A DNA stretch of 14,732 bases from Bacteroidota bacterium (GCA_018623785.1 JAAZVD010000010.1:1-14732); one strand, 5' to 3'; positions 1-7,669 are shown, numbered from the stretch's first letter. Made by a program: numbers and translations. The notes: a model not told the origin generated them from the sequence alone.

Positions 1-975
1 ACGGTAAGCTTCCGCGATCCAGGCAGCGGTCTGGTCAAACGGGCGATAGGAACAACCCAGCTCGTTCAGGGAACGTTCATTGGTGTAACACGAAATCGAC
101 ATGGATAGCCGCACGTTTTCGCGGGTGAGTACGCTTTTTCTGCCGATCAAAGCAGCTCCCCATTCCATTATGGAAGCAGTCGCCATCATTACTGGATTCG
201 GGACCGTTCGTTGGGGAGGTTTTACGTCCAGACTCGTAGCGATTAGGGCCAGTATGTCCCGCCATAGCAGGTTATGCCCTGCCAGAATGTAGCGTTCGGA
301 GGTCCGGCCGTGATCAAAAGCCAACACGCACCCCTTGGCTACATCGCGTACATCGACCACATTGGTGCCACCTTTCGGCAGAAACGGAATGCCACCTTTG
401 GCAAGCCGGTCAGCGATCTGCATGGTATTCTCGGTGGGTCTTCCGGCTCCCATGATCAAGGAAGGGTTGACCATGACCGCATCCAGGCCCATCGCGATAC
501 CGCGATGTATCTCCATTTCAGCTCGATGCTTGGACAGGGCGTATCCAGTATTCATGGGCGAATCTTTCCACTGGGCCGATTCATCCAGACAGTTGGTCTC
601 TTGACCCGTGCGGCCCAGTGCCGCCACACTGGAAACGTGCAGCAGTCGTTTGACTCCCGCACTCACCGCTGCGTCAACGACGTTGGCAGTGCCCTCGACG
701 TTGACCCTCATCAGTTGGTCCAAACTCCTTTTTCCCTCGAATCCGAGATAAGCAGCGGCATGCATGACACCGTCAACGCCTGCCATGCCAACCTCCAGCG
801 ACTCAGGATCGAGTACATCGCCTTCGACCCACGTTACCCTGTCCGCGTAATCCGAGATCAGGTCCATGCGAGAGGAAGAACGCCGAATGGCTCGCACCTG
901 ATGTCCCTCGTCAAGAAGGATCCGCGCAATATGCGACCCAAGGAATCCGGTAGCACCGGTAAGAAAGAAAATCAC
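1..975 (-). CDS. NAD(P)-dependent epimerase/reductase (extended SDR), 3' end cut by window
   Basis: Reading the minus strand from a GTG at 975 gives 325 codons with no stop before the window edge. The product begins MIFFLTGATGFLGSH. This is the Rossmann dinucleotide motif GxxGxxG (residues 7-13). It continues with a VSS catalytic serine region near 114-116 and YxxxK at Y145-K149 (YALSK). The stretch around 91-120 (VNVEGTANVVDAA...HVSSVAALG) is typical of the dihydroflavonol-4-reductase/HpnA-like extended SDRs, which reduce or epimerise a sugar- or alcohol-type substrate with NAD(P). The substrate cannot be read from the sequence. GTG 975 is the only sensible start: it lies 4 nt after the stop of the biotin carrier gene and directly before the Rossmann strand, so the two are probably co-transcribed. 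At 325 residues the protein is near the usual family length, so little is missing. Confidence 0.88.
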   Translation of the reverse strand, partial: MIFFLTGATGFLGSHIARILLDEGHQVRAIRRSSSRMDLISDYADRVTWVEGDVLDPESLEVGMAGVDGVMHAAAYLGFEGKRSLDQLMRVNVEGTANVVDAAVSAGVKRLLHVSSVAALGRTGQETNCLDESAQWKDSPMNTGYALSKHRAEMEIHRGIAMGLDAVMVNPSLIMGAGRPTENTMQIADRLAKGGIPFLPKGGTNVVDVRDVAKGCVLAFDHGRTSERYILAGHNLLWRDILALIATSLDVKPPQRTVPNPVMMATASIMEWGAALIGRKSVLTRENVRLSMSISCYTNERSLNELGCSYRPFDQTAAWIAEAYR

Positions 976-979
976 GCTG

Positions 980-1480
980 TTACTCGAATTCGATGAGAAT
1001 GGCACCTTTCGTCACAGGCTCCCCGGCACGAACCCGCACCGCACTCACGACACCATCAAAACGGGATTTGATATCATTTTCCATTTTCATGGCTTCCAAC
1101 ACAAGCACGGATGTCCCATTCTTGACAGCATCTCCGGGCTTTACGTTTATCTTCAGGACCAAGCCCGGCATAGGGGCATCTATCGTCCGCTCCGTCCCTG
1201 AGTGACCTTTGTCTGCCCCCAGATCTGCAAGCAACTGGTCCCTGTGGTCAGAGACGACAGCCGTAACTCCGTGCGATGCACAGGAGACGGAAATGGATCT
1301 TCGATCGGATGCCTGTATGACGACGGTGGTAGTCTGCCCGTTACGCACCAACAAATAGCGATTGCCGCGAAGGTGCAGCAAGTCCGTTCCTTCCGCAGAC
1401 AATGTCTCCGGGTTTACAGGAAACCGGGATCCGTCATCGAGCTGGACTAGATAAGGGGGTGTTTTTTCGATATCGGACAT
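980..1480 (-). CDS. Biotin carboxyl carrier protein of an acyl-CoA carboxylase
   Basis: A 166-residue protein whose C-terminal 70 residues form a biotinyl domain. The motif EAMKMEN (129-135) makes K132 the lysine that biotin ligase modifies. APMPG (102-106) and the closing ILIEFE are also typical. The first ~95 residues resemble the linker (BT-like) domain found before the biotinyl domain in propionyl-/acetyl-CoA carboxylase alpha chains. Bacteroidota often carry this carrier as a separate ~160-aa protein beside a carboxyltransferase. Here no biotin carboxylase or carboxyltransferase gene is visible: the upstream neighbour is divergent pfkA and the downstream one is the SDR gene, 4 nt away. 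It presumably carries CO2 for a carboxylase encoded elsewhere or beyond the left edge. The ATG at 1480 has no obvious ribosome binding site. Confidence 0.9.
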   Translation of the reverse strand: MSDIEKTPPYLVQLDDGSRFPVNPETLSAEGTDLLHLRGNRYLLVRNGQTTTVVIQASDRRSISVSCASHGVTAVVSDHRDQLLADLGADKGHSGTERTIDAPMPGLVLKINVKPGDAVKNGTSVLVLEAMKMENDIKSRFDGVVSAVRVRAGEPVTKGAILIEFE

Positions 1481-1552
1481 GAGCGAACCGATGAGGCTCC
1501 GGATTGAATCATGAGAGCACCCTCAAGATACAACATGCATCATGGCACCAAC

Positions 1553-1584
1553 GATCGGGCGAAAGGCCGATCAGGAGTATTTTT
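1553..1584 (+). terminator. Possible hairpin plus T-run in the carrier/pfkA divergent gap
   Basis: GATCGG (1553-1558) and CCGATC (1567-1572) form a perfect 6-bp stem around an 8-nt loop, followed 7 nt later by TTTTT (1580-1584). It lies in the 232-bp divergent gap (1481-1712) between the biotin carrier and pfkA. It could be a weak terminator or attenuator in a pfkA leader, or chance. The spacing from stem to T-run is longer than in a classic intrinsic terminator. I see no convincing promoter in this gap. Confidence 0.2.
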
Positions 1585-1699
1585 CGCACCAGAGGCGGTA
1601 ACATCCTATCAAACGGTTATGGATGCGGGTGTTTCGTAGTAATTTCAACGCAATGGACGAACGCCGGGGCAACTTCGGCATTCACCTCGAACCAGAACC

Positions 1700-1708
1700 A
1701 AAGGAGGT
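1700..1708 (+). promoter_or_regulatory. Strong Shine-Dalgarno site deciding the pfkA start
   Basis: AAAGGAGGT lies four nt before a TTG codon at 1713, close to a perfect match to the 16S anti-SD sequence. No other gene in the window has a site this good. It argues that pfkA starts at TTG 1713 rather than at the in-frame ATGs at 1623 or 1653. Confidence 0.75.
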
Positions 1709-1712
1709 CCCA

Positions 1713-2696
1713 TTGGACAGCATCCAGACTATCGGAATCTTCACCTCGGGTGGCGACGCCCCGGGAATGAATGCCTGCATTCGTGCCGCCGCCCGTAAGG
1801 CGTTCACGTCAGGCAAGAAGGTCGTTGGTATTCGACGGGGATACCAGGGAATGATCGAGGGTGATTTCGTGGCCATGACCAACGAATCTGTCTCGAATAT
1901 CATTCAAAAGGGCGGCACGGTCCTCAAGAGTGCACGCTCCAAAGATTTTCGAACTCCGGAAGGAAGGGCGCGAGCAGCAGCGAATCTCGAGAAGCAGGGT
2001 ATCAATGGCCTTGTTGCCATCGGTGGAGACGGCACACTGGCCGGGGCGGCTGTGTTTTACGATGAACACCGGATCCCCTTGGTTGGATGTCCCGGGACGA
2101 TTGACAACGACCTGTACGGAACCGACGAGACTATTGGATATGACACGGCTCTGAATACCGCCATTGAGAATATTGACAAGATCCGCGACACGGCGGATGC
2201 ACATGACCGACTATTCCTCGTGGAGGTCATGGGTCGGGATGCTGGTTTCATCGCGCTCAACTCAGGAATCGGAGGGGGTGCCGAAATGGTACTCATTCCG
2301 GAAACGCTGACAGATATCAACAAGATTAAGAAGCATATTCACTCGTTGATGTCCGAGAAGCACCGCTCGTCGATCGTGGTGGTTGCGGAGGGGGAAGAGC
2401 TTGGTGGCGCTGCTGTCATTGCAGATGCCTTGCGGGCTGATGAGGCCTTTGTGAACATCGATCTGCGCGTCTGTATTCTGGGGCACACCCAGCGGGGAGG
2501 ATCGCCCAGTGCCCGTGATCGCGTGCTGGCCAGTCGTCTGGGAGTTGCAGCCGTGGAAGCCCTGTTGGATGGACATGCCAACGTCATGGTCGGTGTGGTT
2601 GACAATCAGATCAGGCTGACACCCTCTCGCAACGTGTACACGCGTAAGAAAAGTATCAATTTTGAGTTGCTTGGTCTGACGACTTTGCTCAACTGA
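1713..2696 (+). CDS. pfkA: ATP-dependent 6-phosphofructokinase
   Basis: This enzyme phosphorylates fructose 6-phosphate to fructose 1,6-bisphosphate, the committed step of glycolysis, in the cytosol. From TTG 1713 it is 327 residues, close to the ~320 usual for PfkA. Visible motifs are TSGGDAPGMN (11-20, ATP site), GGDGT (104-108), PGTIDND (127-133, with catalytic base D131) and MGRDAGF (173-179). Gly in GGDG and Gly in PGTIDND are the ATP-type signature; pyrophosphate-dependent enzymes have Asp and Lys there. R24 and R28 match the effector-site arginines R21 and R25 of E. coli PfkA, so allosteric control is plausible. The frame is open back to ATG 1623, but the extra 30 residues are unlike PfkA and the strong SD favours TTG. 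menG follows 5 nt after the stop, so the two are probably co-transcribed. Confidence 0.95.
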   Translation: MDSIQTIGIFTSGGDAPGMNACIRAAARKAFTSGKKVVGIRRGYQGMIEGDFVAMTNESVSNIIQKGGTVLKSARSKDFRTPEGRARAAANLEKQGINGLVAIGGDGTLAGAAVFYDEHRIPLVGCPGTIDNDLYGTDETIGYDTALNTAIENIDKIRDTADAHDRLFLVEVMGRDAGFIALNSGIGGGAEMVLIPETLTDINKIKKHIHSLMSEKHRSSIVVVAEGEELGGAAVIADALRADEAFVNIDLRVCILGHTQRGGSPSARDRVLASRLGVAAVEALLDGHANVMVGVVDNQIRLTPSRNVYTRKKSINFELLGLTTLLN

Positions 2697-2701
2697 CCAC
2701 A

Positions 2702-3445
2702 TTGTACAAACCTGTGTCAAACATCCCACCCATAGGAATCGTGGAGGGCAAGAAGCCCCATATCGAGCGTATGTTCGATAGTATTGCACCCCGATATGAC
2801 GTATTGAACAGGGTGTTGAGTGGGGGTGTGGACCAGCAGTGGCGTCGTATCGTGATGAAGGAGGTTCTGGAGGCCCGGCCGGATCGTCTTCTGGATGTGG
2901 CTACAGGGACAGCGGATCTTGCTCTGATGGCAGCTCGCAAAGGGGTTCCGAAGGTAATCGGAGTAGATATTGCTAATCAGATGCTCGAAGTTGGGCGCGT
3001 CAAGGTCACAAAGGCTGATTTGGATGACCGTGTTGAGCTCTTGAACGGCGATGCTGAAAAGCTGCCTTTCTCGGACCAGCAATTTGACGTAGCTACGGTT
3101 GCCTTTGGCGTCCGTAACTTTGAAGATCTGGCTGCAGGATTGCAGCAGATTCATCGTGTCCTGCGGCCCGGAGGCAAACTTGTCGTGCTGGAGTTCAGTC
3201 GCCCAACGGCATTTCCGGTAAAGCAGTTGTACGCGTTCTACAACCGGTACGTGCTTCCAGTTATTGGTAGGCTGGTTTCGGGCGATTCGGGAGCTTACAC
3301 GTATCTCCCGGAGTCCATAGCCGTATTTCCTGAGGGGGACGCGTTCCTGGACTGGATGAAGGAAGCCGGGTTTGTGGGTCGGCGAGCGCGTCGCCTCACG
3401 TTCGGTATCGCCTCTGTCTACGTGGGCCTCCGAGCGGCGGAATAG
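2702..3445 (+). CDS. menG: Demethylmenaquinone methyltransferase (MenG/UbiE)
   Basis: This is a SAM-dependent C-methyltransferase that makes the last step of menaquinone (or a late step of ubiquinone) synthesis, acting on a membrane-bound quinone. The 247-residue product shows the family signatures: MFDSIAPRYDVLN (24-36), the SAM motif LLDVATGTAD (63-72), VAFGVRNFED (133-142) and RVLRPGGKLVVLEFS (152-166). The YKP opening and the YNRYVLPVIG and YLPES segments are like Bacteroidota MenG, which points to menaquinone as the substrate. The TTG at 2702 lacks a clear ribosome binding site and lies 5 nt after the pfkA stop; GTG 2741 is an alternative start, but TTG keeps the family's N-terminal segment. 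The following 56 bp to the convergent kinase gene hold no clear terminator. Confidence 0.93.
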   Translation: MYKPVSNIPPIGIVEGKKPHIERMFDSIAPRYDVLNRVLSGGVDQQWRRIVMKEVLEARPDRLLDVATGTADLALMAARKGVPKVIGVDIANQMLEVGRVKVTKADLDDRVELLNGDAEKLPFSDQQFDVATVAFGVRNFEDLAAGLQQIHRVLRPGGKLVVLEFSRPTAFPVKQLYAFYNRYVLPVIGRLVSGDSGAYTYLPESIAVFPEGDAFLDWMKEAGFVGRRARRLTFGIASVYVGLRAAE

Positions 3446-3501
3446 GGGAGTATCTGATATCCTCGTTTGCTGACCCTATGTCGGCAGCGTGAAGACGAAC
3501 C

Positions 3502-3921
3502 CTAGGGCAAGTAGGTAACCAGCCGGCATTCGTTGTAGCGCCCTGTGGACCGGTATGCTACCTCGTCCATGAGCTTGTGCATGATGTGAACACCCAGGCC
3601 TCCTGATTTTCGCTTCTTGGCGTAATCTGCAAGATCCGGTTCGCGGTAAGCTCGCTGATCAAACGTCCGGCCATGATCGCGAATACGGATGGTCAGCTCC
3701 TTGCGCCCGGCAATGACGGCTATCTCAATTGGTTGTTCAGCCGCTCCCTCGTACGCATGCTCGATGACGTTTGTACATGCTTCATCGACAGCCATTGTCA
3801 ACTGTGCTACCCTCATTTCGTCGAGGCCTGCCTCCGCAGCATGTACCGCAACGAAACGCCGCACCTCCTTGAGGAAGCGCGTCGAGCTCGGAATGGTCAA
3901 CGTGTAGGTAGTAGGTGCCAA
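3502..3921 (-). CDS. RsbW/SpoIIAB-like serine kinase, anti-sigma type
   Basis: A 139-residue GHKL-fold ATPase of the anti-sigma serine kinase class. The N-box is DEACTNVIEHAY (E47, N51, H55). The D-box is IRDHGRTFD (D82, G84). The G-box is GGLGVHIM (107-114). In partner switching such a kinase binds a sigma factor or other target and phosphorylates its STAS antagonist. It lies 15 nt after the STAS gene, in the same direction, so the two form a pair. No sigma factor gene is nearby, so the target is unknown. The start is TTG 3921, with TTG 3903 (in frame) as an alternative; neither has a good ribosome binding site. Confidence 0.88.
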   Translation of the reverse strand: MAPTTYTLTIPSSTRFLKEVRRFVAVHAAEAGLDEMRVAQLTMAVDEACTNVIEHAYEGAAEQPIEIAVIAGRKELTIRIRDHGRTFDQRAYREPDLADYAKKRKSGGLGVHIMHKLMDEVAYRSTGRYNECRLVTYLP

Positions 3922-3936
3922 AGAGGTGGTTTTGGG

Positions 3937-4296
3937 TCAGTCCGCAGAGGAAGCTTCGAATCTGGATACGGCTGCCTCCTCCGAATCCACGATATCAAAA
4001 AGCATTGGAAAGCCCAGTAGATCGAAAACGTTGAAGACCTTGGGTTGTAACGCTGCAATCTTGATGTCTCCGCCGCCGTCACGCACTTCCTCTATGTGCG
4101 CCATGAAAACGCCCAGACCAGCGCTCGAGATATACATCAGTTCGGCGCCATTAACTACGATGTGGACGTTGTTCTCCTTCTGGCATTTTTGGATGGCTGC
4201 TTCGAGATCGGCAGCAGTGTGAGCATCCAGCTCCCCTTGCAGATCAAGAATCTGTACAGGGCCGCTGCTGCGAAATCCGACAGAAAAATTACTCAT
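3937..4296 (-). CDS. STAS-domain anti-anti-sigma factor (RsbV/SpoIIAA-like)
   Basis: From ATG 4296 this is a 119-residue single STAS domain, the usual size of SpoIIAA/RsbV. The conserved phosphorylation loop reads YISSAGLGVF (55-64). By alignment with the DSSG/DSTG loop of the Bacillus proteins, S58 is the serine its partner kinase would phosphorylate. The residue before it is Ser rather than the usual Asp, and the one after it is Ala. When dephosphorylated, such proteins bind the kinase and free its target. The frame is open upstream to 4419, but those 41 extra residues are not STAS-like and overlap the phosphatase remnant. It is followed directly by the kinase gene. Confidence 0.9.
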   Translation of the reverse strand: MSNFSVGFRSSGPVQILDLQGELDAHTAADLEAAIQKCQKENNVHIVVNGAELMYISSAGLGVFMAHIEEVRDGGGDIKIAALQPKVFNVFDLLGFPMLFDIVDSEEAAVSRFEASSAD

Positions 4297-4367
4297 GGTG
4301 GTCAGGGTACGTGTAGCTGGATTCCTTCGACAAAAACACTGCGAAAGATAGGGCGTGGTTTCAATTC

Positions 4368-4568
4368 TTACTGTGTGATCAGCCTGCCCTCGGACAGGCC
4401 GGCCGGCAGACCGTGCCACTTGAGCACAAGTAGCGTCATGTCGTCGGTTTTGGTTCCAAGATGCCGGACACTCCGGGAGAGTGGGGAATTGCTATATTCA
4501 GCTCCCCCCGCTGACCCTTCCCGCACACGGTCCACGGTAGTGGTTGCATATCGGGTTTTTATCGCGTT
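4368..4568 (-). pseudogene. C-terminal remnant of a PP2C-type (RsbU/SpoIIE) phosphatase
   Basis: The minus strand has an open frame of 66 codons between an in-frame TAA at 4569-4571 and a stop at 4368-4370. Its only likely start is a GTG at 4533. Its middle reads GTKTDDMTLLVLKWHG. TDDMTLLVLK is what one expects at the end of an RsbU/SpoIIE-type PP2C phosphatase, which typically closes with a (S/T)DD(I/M)T(L/V)L-V sequence. It sits 71 nt upstream of the STAS gene, in the same direction. That is the place of the phosphatase in many phosphatase-STAS-kinase operons. The remaining ~200 or more residues are absent, because prmA occupies the other strand from 4585. I read it as a truncated, inactive gene. 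The residues before the TDD motif are not clearly recognisable, so the call rests on a short match. Confidence 0.5.
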
Positions 4569-4584
4569 TTACTGATCTTCGCTC

Positions 4585-5433
4585 ATGCCCACGATAGCAT
4601 TTCGGCTGAAAAGCCCACCCGACAAACAGAATGAATTGGTGGCATGGCTGGATGATGACGATGTCTGCGGCATTCTGCAAGACGATGATTCTGTTACGGT
4701 CTATGCCGACGTTGCCCGGGCAGATGGGGTGCGTGCATTGCTCTCAGGTGTGCCAGAAGGCCTTCTTGCCGGGGCCACATCCGAGGAAATCATTGCCGAC
4801 CGGAACTGGAATGAAGAGTGGGAACGCTCCATCACTCCCATTACGGCAGGTCCATTTCGGGTGCGACCAACATGGGAGACCTCGGCACCGCCAGAAGGCA
4901 TTCGGGACATCATGATTGACCCGAAGATGTCGTTCGGAACCGGGCATCATGAAAGTACACGGCTACTCCTGTCCAGTCTTTCCGGCAAAGTGACCTCTGG
5001 ATCCCGATTCCTGGATGCAGGCACGGGTACGGGTGTCCTCGCGTTTGCTGCCCTTTTACTTGGTGCTGGTCGTGCGGATGCGTTCGACTACGACCCGCTG
5101 TGCATCGAAAATGCCACCGAGAACGCCGGGTTGAATGACCTTTCCGATCGCTTCCATGTATTCCAGGATGATGGTACGACACTCGCAGCATCCAGTGCCG
5201 ATTTTAAGTACGAAGTGATAACCGCCAACATCAATCGGGAAGTGCTTCGGTCCATGCTTCCAGCTTTGTCGGGTCGACTGAAACCCGGCGGCCACCTCGG
5301 CTTGGCCGGTCTCTTGACGTCGGATGCATCCATCATGCGGGCTGATCTAGACGCGCTTGGTCTCGTTATCGTGGAAGAAAATGAGGAGGGAAGCTGGTGG
5401 AGCGTCTGGGGGCAGCGGGGTAGCAATGGCTGA
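4585..5433 (+). CDS. prmA: Ribosomal protein L11 methyltransferase
   Basis: PrmA trimethylates amino groups of ribosomal protein L11 using SAM, in the cytosol. The 282-residue product has the diagnostic FGTGHHEST motif (117-125), the SAM-binding LDAGTGTGVLA (143-153), an acidic FDYD after strand 2 (167-170) and TANIN (213-217), which stands in the position of the usual NANI motif. The N-terminal ~85 residues are the L11-recognition domain; W75, W79 and the NEEW segment are typical of it. Length is normal (about 290). The ATG at 4585 has no clear Shine-Dalgarno site. The gene ends in ATGGCTGA, where the next gene starts, so translation is probably coupled. Confidence 0.94.
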   Translation: MPTIAFRLKSPPDKQNELVAWLDDDDVCGILQDDDSVTVYADVARADGVRALLSGVPEGLLAGATSEEIIADRNWNEEWERSITPITAGPFRVRPTWETSAPPEGIRDIMIDPKMSFGTGHHESTRLLLSSLSGKVTSGSRFLDAGTGTGVLAFAALLLGAGRADAFDYDPLCIENATENAGLNDLSDRFHVFQDDGTTLAASSADFKYEVITANINREVLRSMLPALSGRLKPGGHLGLAGLLTSDASIMRADLDALGLVIVEENEEGSWWSVWGQRGSNG

Positions 5434-6385
5434 ACGTCGTATTGCCACGATTGATATCGGTACGAACACCGCCCTGTTGTTCGTGGCCGGCTGGGAGAAC
5501 GAGCGACTGAACGATCTGCATGGTGCGTCAGGTTTTGTTCGCCTTGGGGAGGGGATGGACGCTTCCGGCAGGGTTGGCAAGGGCGCCCTCGCTCGCCTTG
5601 AATCCGTTCTGACCCACCACATGAAGGAGATGGAAGCCTGGCAGGTGGAGGAGATCATTGTGACGGGTACAAGTGCGTCACGAGATGCGGCCAATGCGGA
5701 TGAGATACGAGAGGTTGTTCGGCGCACTACCGGAAGCGAGCTTATCATCCTGAGAGGTGATGAGGAGGCTGCCACCACGTTTGAAGGTGCCATGGCGGGT
5801 TTGGACGGGTTCGATGGTGCCTGGGATGCATTGGAAGAGGGTACGCAGGTTACCGTCATCGATGTAGGCGGCGGTTCGACCGAATTCGTGCAGGGAGCCA
5901 AGGGCGCTCATCGTCCGGTTTTTGCCAAAAGCCTGAATATGGGCAGCGTGCGCATGATGGAGCGGCACTTTTCGTCACAGCCACCATTTGAAAAGGAGGT
6001 GGAGGCTGCTGCGCGTGATATCTCTGGAATGATGCAGCGCGAACTTTCTGGCGCCGTTTCGAGCCAAGTCTGTGTCGGTGCCTCGGGGACGGCTGTCATC
6101 CTTTCACTGGTTCACCACGGGGCAGACAACATGCGGGCCATGCCACTCGGGAGCCACCTTGCACGAGACGAAGTGCGAGAGTGGAAAAATCGGTTGTTGG
6201 CGATGTCAGCTGAGGAGGTACTGGCGCTCATCCCGTACCATGGCAAAGGAAGAGAGGATGTGTTTCCAACCGGCGTTCTGATCCTGGATGAGGCCATGGA
6301 ACGCTTTGGAGCCGACACGCTTTTCGTTTCGCCGTACGGGGTCCGGCAAGGAGTGGCTATCCGTCATTTCCGAAAATCCGGTTGA
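5426..6385 (+). CDS. Ppx/GppA-family exopolyphosphatase
   Basis: A 319-residue member of the sugar kinase/Hsp70-like (ASKHA) phosphatases that cleave terminal phosphate from polyphosphate or pppGpp. Motifs are the phosphate-1 loop IDIGTNTALLFV (9-20), the acidic GDEEAATTFEG segment (111-121) that holds the likely catalytic glutamate, and the phosphate-2 loop DVGGGSTEF (147-155). It has only the N-terminal Ppx/GppA module and lacks the C-terminal HD-like extension of the ~510-aa E. coli enzymes, which is common for short bacterial Ppx proteins. The frame is open to 5357, but ATG 5426 puts the start directly before the first strand and gives an 8-bp overlap with prmA. Substrate (polyphosphate or pppGpp) cannot be decided from sequence. 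Confidence 0.9.
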   Translation: MAERRIATIDIGTNTALLFVAGWENERLNDLHGASGFVRLGEGMDASGRVGKGALARLESVLTHHMKEMEAWQVEEIIVTGTSASRDAANADEIREVVRRTTGSELIILRGDEEAATTFEGAMAGLDGFDGAWDALEEGTQVTVIDVGGGSTEFVQGAKGAHRPVFAKSLNMGSVRMMERHFSSQPPFEKEVEAAARDISGMMQRELSGAVSSQVCVGASGTAVILSLVHHGADNMRAMPLGSHLARDEVREWKNRLLAMSAEEVLALIPYHGKGREDVFPTGVLILDEAMERFGADTLFVSPYGVRQGVAIRHFRKSG

Positions 6386-6460
6386 AATCCCGGAAGGGTG
6401 GAACAGGTTGGATGGCCGGCTTTTGGAGAAGAGGTCATTCACCTACCGGAGATTTTGCAG

Positions 6461-7579
6461 ATGGCTAATCCAACCCTATCCACCGTCCTGGACGCACTCA
6501 GAACCGTCGTTGACCCGGTTAGCGGTAAAGATCTGGTCCGCTTGGGGTGGATACGGGAGTTGGGGCTGCAGGATAGTGCCGTTCGATTCACACTCTGGAT
6601 GGAAGATCCAACGCATGCTTTTGCTTCGGAGGCACCGGAGGCATGCCGTCAGGCATTGTCCAGGGCATTCGGGGAAGGTATCCGGTTCGATATTTCGTCA
6701 GACTCGGATATGATCGGCTTGGGTGACGATCTGTCCATCGATGGCCAAGAGGCCGGTTCGATACCGGGCGACGGAATTACCAATATTGTAGCTGTGGCAT
6801 CCGGAAAGGGAGGGGTCGGGAAAAGCACTGTAGCATCCAATGTGGCCGTATCCCTCGCACAGCAGGGGTACGATGTGGGGCTCGTAGACGTAGATATCTA
6901 TGGCCCATCCATTCCTACCATGTTTGGTTTGGAGAGTGCGAAACCCCGGGTCAATGAGCACCGCCGTATTCTTCCCGTTGAGCAGTTCGGAGTCAAGCTA
7001 CTCTCCATGGGTTTTCTCGTGGATCAGGACAAGGCGGTAATCTGGCGAGGTCCGATGGTTACGAGTGCCGTACGCCAGTTTCTGGGAGACACGGAGTGGG
7101 GCGCACTTGATTTCCTCATCATGGACTTGCCTCCGGGTACGGGAGATATCCAGCTGACCATCGTCCAGACGGTACCGCTCAATGGTGCGATTGTCGTTTC
7201 TACGCCCCAGCGGGTGGCGCTTGCAGATGCTCGTAAGGGCGTCTCCATGTTTGAGCAGGTAAACGTACCTGTGCTCGGCATCGTGGAGAACATGGCATAC
7301 TTTACTCCAGCCGAGCTTCCCGAAAACAAGTACTATTTATTCGGGGAGGGAGGCGCCAAAGCCTTGGCGGGGGAATTGGATGTGCCGTTCCTGGGCGAAG
7401 TCCCCTTGGTTCAGGCTATTCGGGAAAACGCTGATGATGGAACGCCGATCGTAACGGATACTTCCTCTCCTGTCGGCGCTGTATTCTCGGGGATTGCAGA
7501 ACGATTGATACAAGCAGTAGAGGAGCGAAATGCTCTTCGGCCTGCCACCCGAAAGATTGATATCCTTCATGGCAAATGA
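6461..7579 (+). CDS. mrp: Mrp/NBP35-family Fe-S cluster carrier ATPase (ApbC)
   Basis: A 372-residue protein with an N-terminal MIP18/DUF59-type domain (about 5-80) and a P-loop ATPase domain. ATPase motifs are the deviant Walker A SGKGGVGKST (114-123), VDVDIYGPS (142-150) and DLPPGTGD (222-229). Family members carry and hand on [4Fe-4S] clusters. ATG 6461 is chosen over the upstream ATG 6398 because CGGAG at 6448-6452 is suitably spaced and the DUF59 fold starts right after it. The usual cluster-binding CxxC after the ENM motif is missing: the segment reads ENMAYFTPAELPENKYYLFG (276-295), and the only cysteine in the whole protein is C62. I recall the same segment from Bacteroidota Mrp, so it looks like a lineage variant and not damage. 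The Fe-S scaffold nfu follows 90 bp later. Confidence 0.92.
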   Translation: MANPTLSTVLDALRTVVDPVSGKDLVRLGWIRELGLQDSAVRFTLWMEDPTHAFASEAPEACRQALSRAFGEGIRFDISSDSDMIGLGDDLSIDGQEAGSIPGDGITNIVAVASGKGGVGKSTVASNVAVSLAQQGYDVGLVDVDIYGPSIPTMFGLESAKPRVNEHRRILPVEQFGVKLLSMGFLVDQDKAVIWRGPMVTSAVRQFLGDTEWGALDFLIMDLPPGTGDIQLTIVQTVPLNGAIVVSTPQRVALADARKGVSMFEQVNVPVLGIVENMAYFTPAELPENKYYLFGEGGAKALAGELDVPFLGEVPLVQAIRENADDGTPIVTDTSSPVGAVFSGIAERLIQAVEERNALRPATRKIDILHGK

Positions 7580-7669
7580 CCGTGAACCTGGTCGTGTGTG
7601 CAGAGTAACAGAGGCCATCGGTTTGAATACATCACGGACCGGTAGCACCACTTTCCCGGAGTAAAGAGC

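Noticed and set aside
274..996. Open plus-strand frame of 240 codons
   Set aside because: It is antisense to the SDR gene, whose minus-strand product shows clear Rossmann and YxxxK motifs; the plus-strand translation resembles nothing.
2262..2789. 175-codon minus-strand open frame across the pfkA end and menG start
   Set aside because: Antisense to two well-recognised genes; no motif in the translation.
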